In this document: positions 34,901 to 46,326 of the stretch, in pieces
How the letters are laid out: every line of letters starts with the position of its first letter
Numbering within the stretch: the first letter of the stretch is position 1
Assembly: GCA_036346375.1 (NCBI GenBank)
Contig: JAYEVE010001137.1
Span: forward strand, 31,041 to 95,040
Direction of reading: 5' to 3'
Source: Guadua angustifolia
Taxonomy: Eukaryota > Streptophyta > Magnoliopsida > Poales > Poaceae
Length of the DNA: 64,000 nucleotides
The notes under the pieces: generated by a model
The model's input: the letters and a program-made list of their open reading frames with translations, nothing else
Told to the model about the DNA's origin: nothing
The model's database searches: none
Made by a program: the position numbers and the translations under genes

Positions 34901-37900
34901 ATTCTGGAGTATCCGCTTTGAAGAGAGCGTCCAGGGCCACCTCTTCAAGGGGAAGCCCACACTTTTGAACAGCTGTCTTCTGAATAGCAACCACAGAAAT
35001 CATAGGAGTGCAGTTTCTTAGGTTATCAATATCTTGAGTGGAAGGAAAATGTTGAGAAGCAGTAGGAGCCACAGTGGTGCATTGTGAAGAATGGAAGTTA
35101 CCCTGAAGGTTCTTGGCAGAGCTAGAGATTCTGAGTGAGGACTTTTTACTTCTTTTGAATAAGGAAACTAAACTTGTCTGACGAACACCCTTGTACTTCT
35201 CTTGCAGTCTTTTGCTTCGCCGAAAGCTGGAAGAAACTAACTGCTGGGTGGGGACATCCAACCAAGTGGAAAGGGTCTGCTCACTGTCATCAGAGTCCTT
35301 GAGTATCGTTGCTTTTCTCTTCCGTTCATAAACAACAGATATCTTGTTGTGACAGCTCGGAATTAGAACCCTATTGACCTGTAGTATCCTATCATCCACA
35401 AGCTTTGAAGAATCTTGCTGACTTGAAGAATCTTGCACACTGTCAATTGGAAAATCTACCAGCAGACTAGTACTGAGGTGCGTAGAACTGAGCTTGGGGC
35501 AATATGTTATGGGAGAGTGTAGAAAGATCTTAAACAGCTTACCACAGTCAAATGAATTAATCACCTGGTGCCAAGGAGAACCAGATGGGACCGTGATTCT
35601 GATGCTGGACTGTTTCTTATGCATTTCATCGAAGGTATCAACTATCATGGTAGAGTCAGATATCCTGAACAAAGATAACCCTATCGTAGATTGGGACTGA
35701 AATGACGAAAGCTGAGCCGAGGACCGATGCGTCGACTGGGAGCGCGGCCTTCTTTTATGCCAAGGATGATGGAATGAAGGATGATCAGAAGGGTTGAAGG
35801 CCAAAATTAGGCTATTTAGGTTGGGAGAAGGGGCTCAATATCTGAGATATCTTCCTCGGGAAAATCCAAATCCTGCAAGACAACTTGTTGTTGTTGCTGG
35901 GCCTGAAGCGCCAAGACCATTCCAGGGTTATCCCCAACATTGATCTGCTGATTCCAATTTTGTTCTCCTTGGCCTATATTCATCTCATTCTGAACAGCAA
36001 GATCCCAAACCGGGTCCCCTTGAGCTGCAGCAGGAGGATTGGGCATGCCACCTGGATTTTGTTGTTGGTCTTGATGAAAGTGCTGTTCGTTGTCTTGATT
36101 AGGAAGAACTTCATCAGCAAGCATATTAGCGTCAGTAAATTCATGGAAGAGGATAACAACCGGAATACTCCAAGAAGTAGCAGCTCCATTAGGTCCATTC
36201 CCAACCCTGATGACCAAATTTCTAGGCACATCTGAAGGATTGTCAAATAAACATTGCACGAGGACATGTGAGAGCGATCTATTATCAGAATTCCATCTCA
36301 CTAAACGACCAAAGGATGAACAGACTTGATCTAAGAAATTCGAGGACCTTAAATCCAGTGGGAAACTCAGAGCATCTCCAACAGTTTCTAATATTTAGAC
36401 TCCCAATATTCTTAGATTGGGATCTTCCCAAAAAAATTTGGGTCTACAAAATACCTTGTTCTCCAACAGTTCCTATATTTTCTCCCAAAAACACCTTTGA
36501 ATTGGTCCGGTGGGCCATCCTGGGCGCGAAATAATGTTGATTGGGAGCGCGGAGAGTGCACAAAAATGAGGAGTCGGGGTGCTGTTTTTGGGCGTGCCAA
36601 AATTTGAGGAGCTAGAAAGAGGAACTGTTGGAGTACTTTTTTTTGCAATCAAGTCCAAAATCAGGTTTTGGGAATGGATTTTAGGTACTGTTGGAGATGC
36701 TCTCAGGAGCATAAACCACCCCAATCTGGCAAAGGGAGCATTTCTAGCATTAGAAGCTCTGTCATGCTGGATAAAGAATATCCTAATTCCTCCAACGAAA
36801 TGATCTCCAATATTGATTAGCCTATCTCTATTGAAAGTGTTGTTAAGTTGAAGCAAACCCAGACCAAGAGGGGTTCTACAGCAGCGACGAACCGGAAAGC
36901 GAAACTCTTCCTCAATATAATCTCTGACCTGAATTAGGAAGTCATCGAAGTCTTGTTCAGGAATCTCACCATCACGATCAACCGCAAGAACCCAATCCTC
37001 AAACGCTCTGGGAGGGCTGCCAGAAATATGCACTGTCCTTTGCGCGACCCTCAGAGGCCCGCCATCCTCAATCTGAACATCCTGAGGGATGAATCTAGCC
37101 GGATCAAAGTGTATGTTAGCCATTTGAGCTGAGAAAAGAGCAATGGCGGATTGTTCCGAGTTCTCAGAAGAGAGGCGATGAAGAGGGCTTGGGGTTGCGC
37201 GCCAAGAAGCCGAAGGGTTTTCCAGACAGTGGGGGGGCTTCACACGCCAACACCTTCGTTGATTTAATAATTTTTTAAAGCAGACATCCATCCAATGGTC
37301 ATAGTTAAAGCAATAGGCGCATCTAAGGGCTCTTGAGCAAGATTGGGCTTCATGATCGAGGCCTTGGCAGCGGCCGCATCGGGAGAGTGAAATTGGGCGA
37401 TCATCATCAGCTTGCCTAGGAAATGAATCCATGAGCATATTCCCAAGACGTTCCCTATTCCCATCGCACAGCAGACCCTTGAGCTCAAGGCCAGAAAGCT
37501 CCTTGGGACCCTCCAAAATCTTTCGGACCGGGCGAACCGCGGTTTGAATGGGCAAACAAGATTTCGAATCCAAACAGGGAGTAGGGGCGGAATGAGCGCC
37601 AAATTTGCTAAGCTGATTCCATCGACCAAAACGGAGCGGAAGTTTGAGATTACCCATAATAAGAGATTCAGTGTAAGAGCAGAGCAACTTCCCCACGATG
37701 AACGAGAAGGACGAAAAATAATGATCAGAATGAGAATGATTCACAGAGAAGGACACTTTTTTCTTAGTGGGAGGCCTTTCAATCCCCGAGATAGATGATT
37801 TCATAAGCGATTTTTGGTTGAGCAACCTTTGATCATTACGAGCCAGATCAGCACGGATGAAGGCATCCTTGTCGGCTCTCCAGAATGAGTCGCTATTTCT

Positions 37901-38692
37901 CCAGGGATGAAAATAAATATCAACATGTGGAGTAGTAATTCTTCTCAGAGAGCAAAGATGCTGCCCCACCACCCTGTTAGCCACAGAAATACGGAAATGA
38001 CGACCAGCAATCCTGAACGCATGAAATCCTTCCGGAGTGCCTCCAAGAATTGAGCATAAGGACTCCCCAGCTGAGTCAGTGTCAAGAAAGAAAGAATGCC
38101 TTCTGAAGACAGCTAACAAGAAGTAAGAACCGACTGGAGATGAAGCATCATGATGAACCACAGAATTAAAAAGCCTCTTGATGTTTTGCTGAAAGATAGC
38201 CCCAATGCTGTAATCCAAGTTCACCATGCCCACATGAGGACGGAGATCACCAACCTCCAATTGTAACAGAGAACTTTGAGAAGATGAGGCATGAGTTCGA
38301 TGCACCGAGATCCCCCTGAAATTTTTGTGGTGAGGGGGAGACCAAGCTGCCTCTTCTTCAGCAAGCCAGAGCACAAATTCTTTTTCCCAATTCGGCCCGC
38401 CATCTCTCCAGAAGGAGAATGAAACATCAAAGGCGCTAGAAATGACCCGTTTAAGATCAAGGACCAAAACAGCAACTTTCTTGGAGGCCACCGAAAATCT
38501 GAAATGAGTGGAGGAGGCTTGCAGAACATGAAAACCAGCTGGGGCTCCCCCAAGGATCGAGTGCAAGGTTCTAGACACAGAGGAGACGTCCAGACGAAAG
38601 GAGAACTTCTTGAAAACAGCAAGAAGGAAGAAAGACCCTTGCGGAGAAGAAGAAGCATGATGAACCAAAGAACCAGCGGAGCGAAGAACCAA
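34899..38692 (-). pseudogene. L1 ORF1: nucleic-acid-binding protein with zinc knuckles, split by a MITE
   Basis: The frame from 38692 encodes repeated domains at the N terminus; the SPQGSFFLLAVF and SPVGSYFLLAVF stretches suggest an internal duplication. Two CCHC-like knuckles follow, CGRCQGLDHEAQSC and CAYCFNYDHWMDVC, and then an acidic domain starting ANIHFDPARFIPQDVQIE. A MITE at 36370-36702 interrupts it. The sequence resumes at 36366 with VRWNSDNRSLSHVLVQCLF and a Gln-rich tail ending at 35816. A further frame (35804-34899, MAFNPSDHPSFHHPWHKRR) links to ORF2. It is an RNA-binding coat-type protein in the active element. Confidence 0.78.
36370..36702. mobile_element. MITE with GAGCATCTCCAACAG ends, inside L1 ORF1
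   Basis: Perfect 15-base terminal inverted repeats GAGCATCTCCAACAG (36370-36384) and CTGTTGGAGATGCTC (36688-36702), flanked by TCA at 36367-36369 and 36703-36705. The 333-bp length and the terminal motif are typical of a grass MITE family. It has no coding capacity, although the surrounding ORF1 frame happens to read through most of it. Confidence 0.85.
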
Positions 38693-41129
38693 GGAGCGGA
38701 AACGATTACCGAAGGTTGAGTCCCAGCGAGAAGCTTCTGGCGATTACTCGGCCAGCGCCATGACCTCACCGAACAACCGCCTCCCGTCTTCATCTCCTTC
38801 TCCATGATATGCATTGTTACTGTTACTACTTGATACCTAAGCGAGAACCAAAATCTGAGATGGTAATTGGATGAAGAGTACATGTAATATCTTGTTGGCT
38901 CTCTGGGTGGTTGTCTTGCCCCGGCCTTTGGGCACTTAAATTAAATGCACACACATCCTTTAAAATATTAATTATGCCATTCTTATATAATAATGTATAT
39001 CATACTTGATTAAGAATGACATTGAATGTCGACCATACACTTTGTTCTATAAAAAGTTGTGATATTATGTGTAATTATTATTCTCTTGCAAAGGTTCGGA
39101 ACTAGTCATTTTACCTCTTCAAATTGGTCTCTCCACCCCTAAAAGCAAACACCACCATCAAAATGAACACCGGCATGGACACAATATGTTTGCGTCATTT
39201 TATCACAAATTTAATAACCAAAGCTAATCTTTTTTTTTCGATAGGACATAGGCAAGCTTCTTTGGAACAGCTTGCTCGTGTCTTTAATTTTGGAGTGGAT
39301 ATCTTCTGCAGGTTATGGTTGGCCCTTACGAGGATCTTGTTCTTATTCCATTTGTCAAGATATTGCACCGATATTGATATGGAGAGTAGAGAAATGTGGA
39401 TTACACCTCCAAAGGGGCTTCTTGATCTCAACTCACGTTCTGATAAGAGATCAGGGAAAGAAAGGCCTGTGATGGTTAGGTCCACATCATCCTTTTCCTG
39501 CATGCCATGTTCCCAATTACAAAACATAACATGAACTTAAAAGAAAGAACATGTCAGGTCTAAAGAACTGAAATGTTGATAGCAGCAACTGTTGTGATAT
39601 TGGGTGGAATTTTGTTTCTGGAGAAATAGCGTGGGCTGGCCTTTTACTTTTGGCTTGAGGTGGCCCACTAGGGTCAAGAAAAGGTGAGCCGGGAGGCGAG
39701 GGCTTGGTCATATCGGGAGAGGACTCGGTCCTCATCTCGAGAAAATGAGGAATGCAATTGGCTCAACAACCTCCGAAGATCTCGCCCGGTCCGTGGAGGC
39801 CGTTGGTAGTAGAGCTTGTGCGCTGCAGATGATGGTCTCCTCTCTCTATTGCTTCAAGTGGAGTTCTTCGAGCAGTCCTGAAGATTCTCAATCTTGATTC
39901 CTCCTGTGTCTTCTCTCTGGATTTTCGGTTTGTGGTGGTGGTGGATCACCGGTGTGCAGTGAGGTTCGGGATTATTCACGGGATCAAGGAGACCTGATTT
40001 GAGCATTCCTTGCCTTTGGGCTTTTGTGCTTGATTGATCTTGTGAGCTCTAGGGTGTTGTATTTAGCCCGAGCTCATCGTGCTAGGATTTTGCACTTGTT
40101 GTGGTGCCGGAGTCCTAGTGCTTGGTCCGATCTAAGCGTCCTTGCGTCTTGGTTCGCGATTGGATCTCTGTTCTTGAATCCAAAATCGAAAGGGGTATTA
40201 TCTTGTCGGTCAGATTTGAGGCTTGTCTCCGTTCTTGGTGTGTCACAAGTTCGGAAGGGCTTTGTATCTCGAATCGGGCGGTTTCACCGCGGCACTAGCG
40301 GCGGCAATTGGATTTCGGGACGGCGATTTTTATCGTGCCTAGCTCGCTCTTCTTGAAACGACTTTGAGTCTTTGTTCTCTCTGTGAGTATCCTCGATATT
40401 GCACTTGGTTTTTGGTGAAGGTTTGGTATTGCTCTGTGATGATTCTAGGGTTATCCATGATATAGACAATTTATCCCGTAAATAAGGCCTTAAATTGGTA
40501 GACTTGCATGCTTAGAAGTATTGATTTGATTCACTCTTTGAAAGCCCTGAAGTCATTGCTTGAGACATATATGTTCTTTCGTGATTAGTCTTTTTGCTCC
40601 AGTAGTAACATTTTGGCTCGGCTAGCTCTCGATCTATTGCGATGGCGATTTAGCTTCGCTAATCGTAATTGAATTAATATTGCTATCATCTGCGATTGAT
40701 TATCTTTCGGTGATTCAATTGTTACATGCTTAGAACTAGTTCTGATTGACATTCTTGATTCGGTTGGTGTATTATGTTGCATATATCTTGATCGATACAT
40801 TACATTACGAACTTGATCCATTATTTAAGGCTTGAACGGTAGTGAATCTCGTGGTCAATTCTTAGTGCCCGTTTGGCAATCTGGAACCTGTCCGTTTCTT
40901 ATTGAATCTGAGAAAGAACCAACCAAACGGTATTTTAACTCGGAACGTTTCGATTAGAAACGTTTCTGGATTTGCACTGCGTGCTCGAATCGGCTACGAT
41001 GCCGTTTCTCACCGATTCACCGAATCGTTTTCCATGTTTGCCCTGCTAAAAGCGATGGCGCGTACGCTCTCCTCGTTCTCCCGCGAAACGAGTCCAGACA
41101 CCGAAGCCCTCCCGCGAAACAGCCTCACC

Positions 41130-41275
41130 CGGAGCTGCCCCCCGGCCGCCTCCTTCCCCGTGGACGCCCTCCCGGAGCTACCCCCGGCCGCCTCCTTCCC
41201 CGTCGACGCCCTCCGGAGCTACCCCGCCGCCTCCCCGCCCGTCGACGCCTCCGGAGCTCTCCCGGCCGCCTCCGC
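41130..41275. repeat. GC-rich minisatellite in the PIF 5' region
   Basis: Three to four imperfect copies of a unit of about 40 bases containing CCGCCTCCTTCCCCGT.GACGCC (with substitutions and short deletions) lie in the untranslated leader of the PIF element. A plus frame of 147 codons (40902-41345) runs through it but looks compositional. Confidence 0.65.
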
Positions 41276-42654
41276 CTTGCCACCGAGCTTGATTTGGCCG
41301 CGACGCCGCTTCGCGTCCTCATCCTCCGACCACCGGTGCTCGTGAGCTCGAGATTATCTCGCGTGGGGCGCGAACAAGATAATTGCGAGGATCGGTGTGA
41401 GATTGCGGCGGCGATGTTGGAATTGGGGAAATCTCGGCGGTCGTGAGGCTTGTTTTCGGTGATAGAAGATGGATCCACCTTCACCCAAGGTTCTGGTTGC
41501 ATCTTCGTGGAATTTTCAGAAGGCGGGGCCTTGAGAACCATCTAAGGCGAAGGTACTAGAGTTCTCGAGTCTTTGTATATTTTTCATCTATATGGGGACA
41601 AGGTTTATAAGCTTTTGAGTTGCGGTGGGAACAAGGTTATGAGTTTCGCTTATTATTGTGCTATATATGTTGTTTGGGATTGGGAGGGATGGGAAGGGGT
41701 TTGGTTGCTCTTATCTAGCATTGGATGGATGGAAGATGGACTACAATCCAATGGAGAAGATAAGGGTTAGCTCTTTTGCAAATGGGGAAGGAAGAAGCAT
41801 ACGCAGAGGTTTAGTAGTTGGGTTGATATGATTACGAGGTGGCCATGGTTTATTCTTCGCAAGTAGATGCAAATATGATTTCGTCAAGAGACAAGAATAG
41901 AGTTTCAAATAATAGCTTCTATGTATTTATCACCTTACGTTTATGAACTAAAAGTAGAATTTATTTGAATGGAAGGCATATAGTATTATTGATGCGATTT
42001 TGTAGTTCCTATAAACTACACGGTTTGAAAACCAATCATCAAAATGAAGCATTTTATACTACATATTTCTTGGAGAAGGTAAAGCATTCATACCAGGTTT
42101 CAGGTCTCTGTGTATTATTCCATTGGCATGTAGACATTCGATTGCATGAGCTATATCAAGCGCATAGCCAATTAATAAGCTAATGATAATTGGTTTCATA
42201 AGCTAGACATAGGAGCCAGACTAGTAAATGGTCTGTAAATCTGTACGTAAAAACAAAGGTATAAGTTGTAAGACAATTTTGTATATAGGCTGAGTTAGGA
42301 TATAAAGCAGTGTACTAAAAAGTATACGAACAACATATATAGATCAGGCAATGAGCAGGTCTGAAAAAAAACAGAAGGTATCAGTGAGAACTTGACAGAG
42401 CTGACAAAAAGTAAACCATTTGGATAAAGAACTGCTATACTACTACTACTACATTTGAATGAAATATAGGGAAATGCAGCCGACCAATGTATCTTCAGGC
42501 TTTTAATCTGCTATTTGTTTTATATCTCTTGTCTCTTCAAATTTTGTGTTACTTTGTTATGGTTCATGCAATTTCAAACTGAAATTTGACAGGCTGTGTT
42601 GGCCGTGTCTTGCCTGATGGTTTTAGTGTTTGTGATATTGGTTTGCTTGTGTAG

Positions 42655-43402
42655 ATGGTTGAAGTGAATGGTCCAGAAGAACACACTAGGATTGTTTGTA
42701 GATTGTTTGCCGAACAAGTGAGGTGCGGAAATCGTTCTAGCACCCATTTGAACAATGTTGGGTATAAAATAGTGATTGAAAAATTCAATGAGGAGACGGG
42801 CTTTTGTACACTAGGGGCAATTTAAGAATAAATGGTCCAAATTGAAGCTAGAGTACAATGCTTGGAAGGAGTTGTTGAAACAAACAGCATAGGTTGGGAT
42901 GAGAGGAAGGAAGCGGTTGACATGAACAATGATTGGTGGAAGATGATGAGAAAAGTAAGTCATAAACCGTAAAATATTTGATCTTGTTTTTTTGCAGCAA
43001 TATTAATATTTTTGACATGTGTTTTAATGTCTGCAGAAAATTCCGGGATGTGGAAAATTTAAAGACAAGGGAATTCAAAATGAAGATGAGTTGAAAGTTA
43101 TGTTTGAAGACCTTAGAAATACTGGTGGCGATCATTTTGGTGCTTAAATCGGTCATATTCCTCCAAGCCCTATTCATTGTGTTGAGTCCGGGGATTCAGA
43201 GCCCGAAAGTGATCCAGAAGAAATAACTCCAACTAGCAAAATGGTGACTTTCAGTGAGAGGTCCGCTGCTTCTATTGAGTCGCTTGCAAACAAGGATGAG
43301 TGTTCTATCCAGATAAAGAATGAACATTGTGAAGGAGTGTGGAGCGATTTCGGGACAAAGCAACACTTCATCGCTCATGAATTATTCACAAAGCGTCTTT
43401 GA
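42655..43402 (+). pseudogene. PIF ORF1, Myb/SANT-like DNA-binding protein, broken
   Basis: Exon 1 from ATG at 42655 encodes EEHTRIVCRLFAEQVRCGNR and NNVGYKIVIEKFNEETGF. After a one-base shift it gives QFKNKWSKLKLEYNAWKELL and, after a TAG, VGWDERKEAVDMNNDWWKMM. An intron (GTAAGT donor at about 42955, CTGCAG acceptor before 43038) leads to KIPGCGKFKDKG and NEDELKVMFEDL. This is the Myb_DNA-bind_3 pattern of PIF/Pong ORF1 proteins, which assist the transposase in the nucleus. The shift and stops make it nonfunctional. Confidence 0.8.
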
Positions 43403-43630
43403 GAGAGATGTTTATGACATTGGACACTCGAAGACCGGTTTGCATGGCTCACAATGAAGCACTTTGTCAAATATGGACCATGATGTCCTACTTTTTAGGG
43501 AAATTCATTTAAAGGATGATTTCTTTTTGATTGATTGATTGATTGACACCGATTTGATTGATTTAATAGGAATAAAATTCAGTTCGATTTCTTTTGGCAA
43601 TTTACACTTGGCATATATTTTGTTTTAATA

Positions 43631-44954
43631 TTGCTTTCTTCTATGTTAGAGATGTCTTCAAGTGAAAGTGATAATGATAGCGAGGTTGAAGCGGAGGTTA
43701 TACGTGAACATCAAATTTTGCAGACCAACTTACTTGCTACTGCGGCCTTTTTACATCAATATTACATGAAGCATTATGATAAGAATCCACCAAGGACTTC
43801 ACAACTCAGTGGTTATGGATGGATTATGGAGGTATTAAACACACCTGGAGAAAGTCACAGAATGTTCAGGATGAATGAAAGACTTTTTTTCAGTTTGCAT
43901 GACTTATTGGTAAGCAATTATGGTCTGAAGTCATCCATCAATATTAGCTCATTAGAATCGCTTGCTATCTTTCTGAGCATCTGCGGCCAAAATAGATCCA
44001 ATAGTTCGATTCAAAATACATTCAAGCATTCAGGGGAGACAATCAGTAGAAAATTCGATGATGTCTTACAATGCTTAATTCAAATGGGTAAAGATTGCAT
44101 TAGACCCAAGGATCGAAACTTTGCCAATGTGCATAGTAGGATTACTGGTGATCAAAGGATGTGGCCGCATTTTAAAGATTGCATTGGAGCCATTGACGGG
44201 ACACATATCCTAGCAACACCACAGTCTAGAGATTATGTTCGATATATTGGCAGATCAGGGACTCCAACCCAAAATGTGATGGCTGTGGTTGACTTTGATA
44301 TGCGCTTCACCTATGCTTCTATTGGACAACCAGGATCTATGCATGACACCAGTGTGCTCTATCATGCTATAGAACATGATACACAAGTCTTCCCACATCC
44401 TCCATAAGGTAAAATTGTTGATATATTACACAAATCTATTGTCATGTTACTATCACATTACTTATGCTATTTCGTGTTTCATTAGGAAAATATTATGTTG
44501 TGGATGCGGTTACCCAAATGCATCAAGGTACTTAGCAATATAAAGGGCGAGAGGTATCATGTACCGTTGGAGAAGAGGTGTGGCGCCTGCAGTCGACAAG
44601 AGGTATTCAACTATTTGCACTCTAGCCTTCGTAATGTGGTTGAGCGTACTTTTGGCGTATGGAAGATGAAGTGGAGGATCCTTTTAAAGATGCCTACGTG
44701 CAGATGAACAAAAGAAGATGATCGTTTAAACAACTATGTGTCTCCATAACTACATTCGTGAAAATCATGTGCTTGATGCAGATTTTCAAATGTGTGACGA
44801 GAATCCAGATTACATGCCAACAATACCACAAAGATATGCAAGACATCACCGTCTCAAAATTCATCAAATACTGGCTACAACCGATGCAAATGACATAAAT
44901 ATGGATAGATTTCGTGATGATCTTGCAAAGGCAATTATGGAATCTAGATCGTAG
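43631..44954 (+). pseudogene. PIF/Harbinger DDE transposase, lightly broken
   Basis: The first exon (43631-44407) is open for 258 codons: NTPGESHRMFRMNERLFFSL, the first catalytic Asp in DCIGAIDGTHI, the second in AVVDFDMRFTYASIGQPGS. It ends HPP then TAA, where GAA (Glu) is expected, followed by a GT intron. The second exon from about 44486 encodes YYVVDA, a one-base loss, then QEVFNYLHSSLRNVVERTFG with the catalytic Glu, and CLHNYIRENHVLDAD up to the stop at 44952-44954. All three catalytic residues remain, so it died recently. Confidence 0.87.
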
Positions 44955-45956
44955 TTCACTTTATGATTTCTTTATAATATTAATACAAAAATTCTGTAAT
45001 GAGATTATTATGGATGCATGTATTTCATCATCATTTTTTACATTAAAATGTACTACAAATCCATCACAAATACAAAGGGCACTTCGGTCATTTTCACCAC
45101 TTAATCCTCTTTCCAGAATCTGAATCCAGACACTTAGCCAAACGGTTTCCAGACGGTGATTCTGATTCTACCTGAAACGTTTCTACCAAGAATCTGAAAC
45201 CGTTTCTGTTTCTATTAGAATCTGGAACCGTACCAAACAGGCCCTTATTGTGCATGATAAGGTGGTAAGGATTTGAGGCCTTATTTACTAGATTGATTGT
45301 TTTGCCGATTTGTGATTGTAGTTGAAGGTTTATAACCTTCAAATATACCCAAAATCTGAGAGCAATCTTTCATAAATATTTCCAAACTGCCATAGTAGAT
45401 ATGATTCTTCTCATGAGTGCCATAGTCTACATAATTTGTCTCATCTTCTCAATTATGTCAGTATGGCCATTTTTGAATCATGTATATGTACTCATATTGT
45501 TATATGGAATAATAAATAAAAGCTTGCTCTTATACTCGCATCTTTTTCAACAGCAACAACTTCCCTAAGTATTGCAGAAGGTAAATGCATCATACGTAAC
45601 AGTTTTTTTTAATGAACATGTGTGAAAAATGCATTGAATTCTCACGCTTTAGGTTCTAACCAAGATTAATGCCATTATCTGAGTCATTTGATATTGTTTG
45701 TTCTGTTTTCTTTTCAAATAAAGCATGACCCAGTTTGAATTGTTGCAGGAATGGAAGGAAAAGATGCTTCAACGTCGCATAATTGCAGCAAAGAAGGTAC
45801 TATCCGAAATGGACCAGGGCCATGTTCTGAGGGATTTGTTATCAGGGGACAAGGTCCAAAAGGCTTCACTTGCAGAACAGATTGGGTGCATTGACTTTCA
45901 ATTGTTCCGACATGTGTTGCGTAGTGTTAGCAAACAAAATGATAGGTGCAAACTGC

Positions 45957-46269
45957 CAGGGGCGAAGCCCAGTAATTGGCCATGGGTGCAAATGCACCTC
46001 CCTTAAAAAAAAATTAGTTATTACCCTCATATCTTGGCCCTATATGCACCCTCTCAGCCCAACATGCTGCACCCCCCTCGTTTTATGAAAATGAAAGAAC
46101 GTAGATTTTAGGTGGATCAATCACAGAAGATGTTAAAGACTTGAAATCAAATTATGTATTTTGTCTATGTTTATGTTCTTTTTCCCATCCAAACGTTCTT
46201 CATTAGGTAATGTTTTTCATCACTTCTTTATGCTCGCACCCCCTCTATTTCTCTCTAGCTTCGCCACTG
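45957..46269. mobile_element. hAT-like MITE with CAGGGGCGAAGC ends
   Basis: Begins CAGGGGCGAAGCCC and ends, reversed, CAGTGGCGAAGCTA; 313 bp. These ends resemble those of the element at 3170-4673. Flanking 8-mers do not match, so the duplication is lost or a boundary is off. It lies at the exon border of the RimM-type gene after residues SKQNDRC. Confidence 0.6.
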
Positions 46270-46326
46270 CTCGTGGCCCTGTAAAATTGAACGGGGTCAT
46301 GCGGATCGCGAAGTCTGAAAGAAAAG

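Larger units (their letters stand above)
30733..38806 (-). mobile_element. L1-type LINE, near full length, 10-bp TSD ATATGCATTG
   Basis: Flanked by ATATGCATTG at 30723-30732 and 38807-38816 (two further T's also match). A short poly-A tail (T7 on the plus strand, 30733-30739) marks the 3' end. ORF1 and ORF2 run on the minus strand in the standard order. It sits in an intron of the RimM-type gene, antisense to it. About 8.07 kb including a 333-bp MITE. Several frameshifts show that it is not active. Confidence 0.9.
40865..45244 (+). mobile_element. PIF/Harbinger element, TTA TSD, two-gene type
   Basis: The ends are GTGCCCGTTTGGCA and, reversed, GGGCCTGTTTGGTA, imperfect 14-base inverted repeats. 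TTA is duplicated at 40862-40864 and 45245-45247. It carries a Myb/SANT-like ORF1 and a DDE transposase ORF2, both plus strand. 4380 bp. Subterminal zones share AACGTTTC / GAAACGTT motifs. It is nested in a solo LTR. Defects in both genes make this copy non-autonomous now. Confidence 0.9.
39590..45552. mobile_element. Solo LTR (about 1.58 kb) with 5-bp TSD GCAAC, interrupted by a PIF element
   Basis: Starts TGTTGTGATATTGGG and ends TTTTTCAACA, flanked by GCAAC at 39585-39589 and 45553-45557. Removing the PIF element (40865-45244) and one TTA leaves 1580 bp with TG..CA ends and no retrotransposon coding, primer site or polypurine tract. A solo LTR left by LTR-LTR recombination is the simplest reading. 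Family unknown. It lies in a RimM-type gene intron. Confidence 0.72.
30031..46326 (+). pseudogene. 5' half of a RimM-family gene (16S rRNA processing type)
   Basis: Exons: about 30031-30091 (VHTGKKSWIVSFDGIKTLDE), 30504-30616 (ARQIVASAILVKAGDRPN, then SLDLVGMRVIVE), 39245-39474 (LFNFG..DLLQVMVGPYEDLVLIPF in shifted frames, then DMESREMWITPPKGLLDLN), 45749-45953 (EWKEKMLQRRIIAAKK, then LLSGDKVQKASLAEQIGCI) and about 46275-46326 (VKLNGVMRIAKSERK). The first three match the bacterial-type RimM domain plus PRC barrel, a 30S assembly factor probably in plastids. The later ones are linker to a C-terminal UDPGP-like domain whose exons lie upstream at 17905-21590. Introns hold an L1 (30733-38806), a solo LTR with a PIF element (39590-45552) and a hAT MITE (45957-46269). 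At least four one-base indels in exon 39245-39474 break the frame. Confidence 0.75.
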
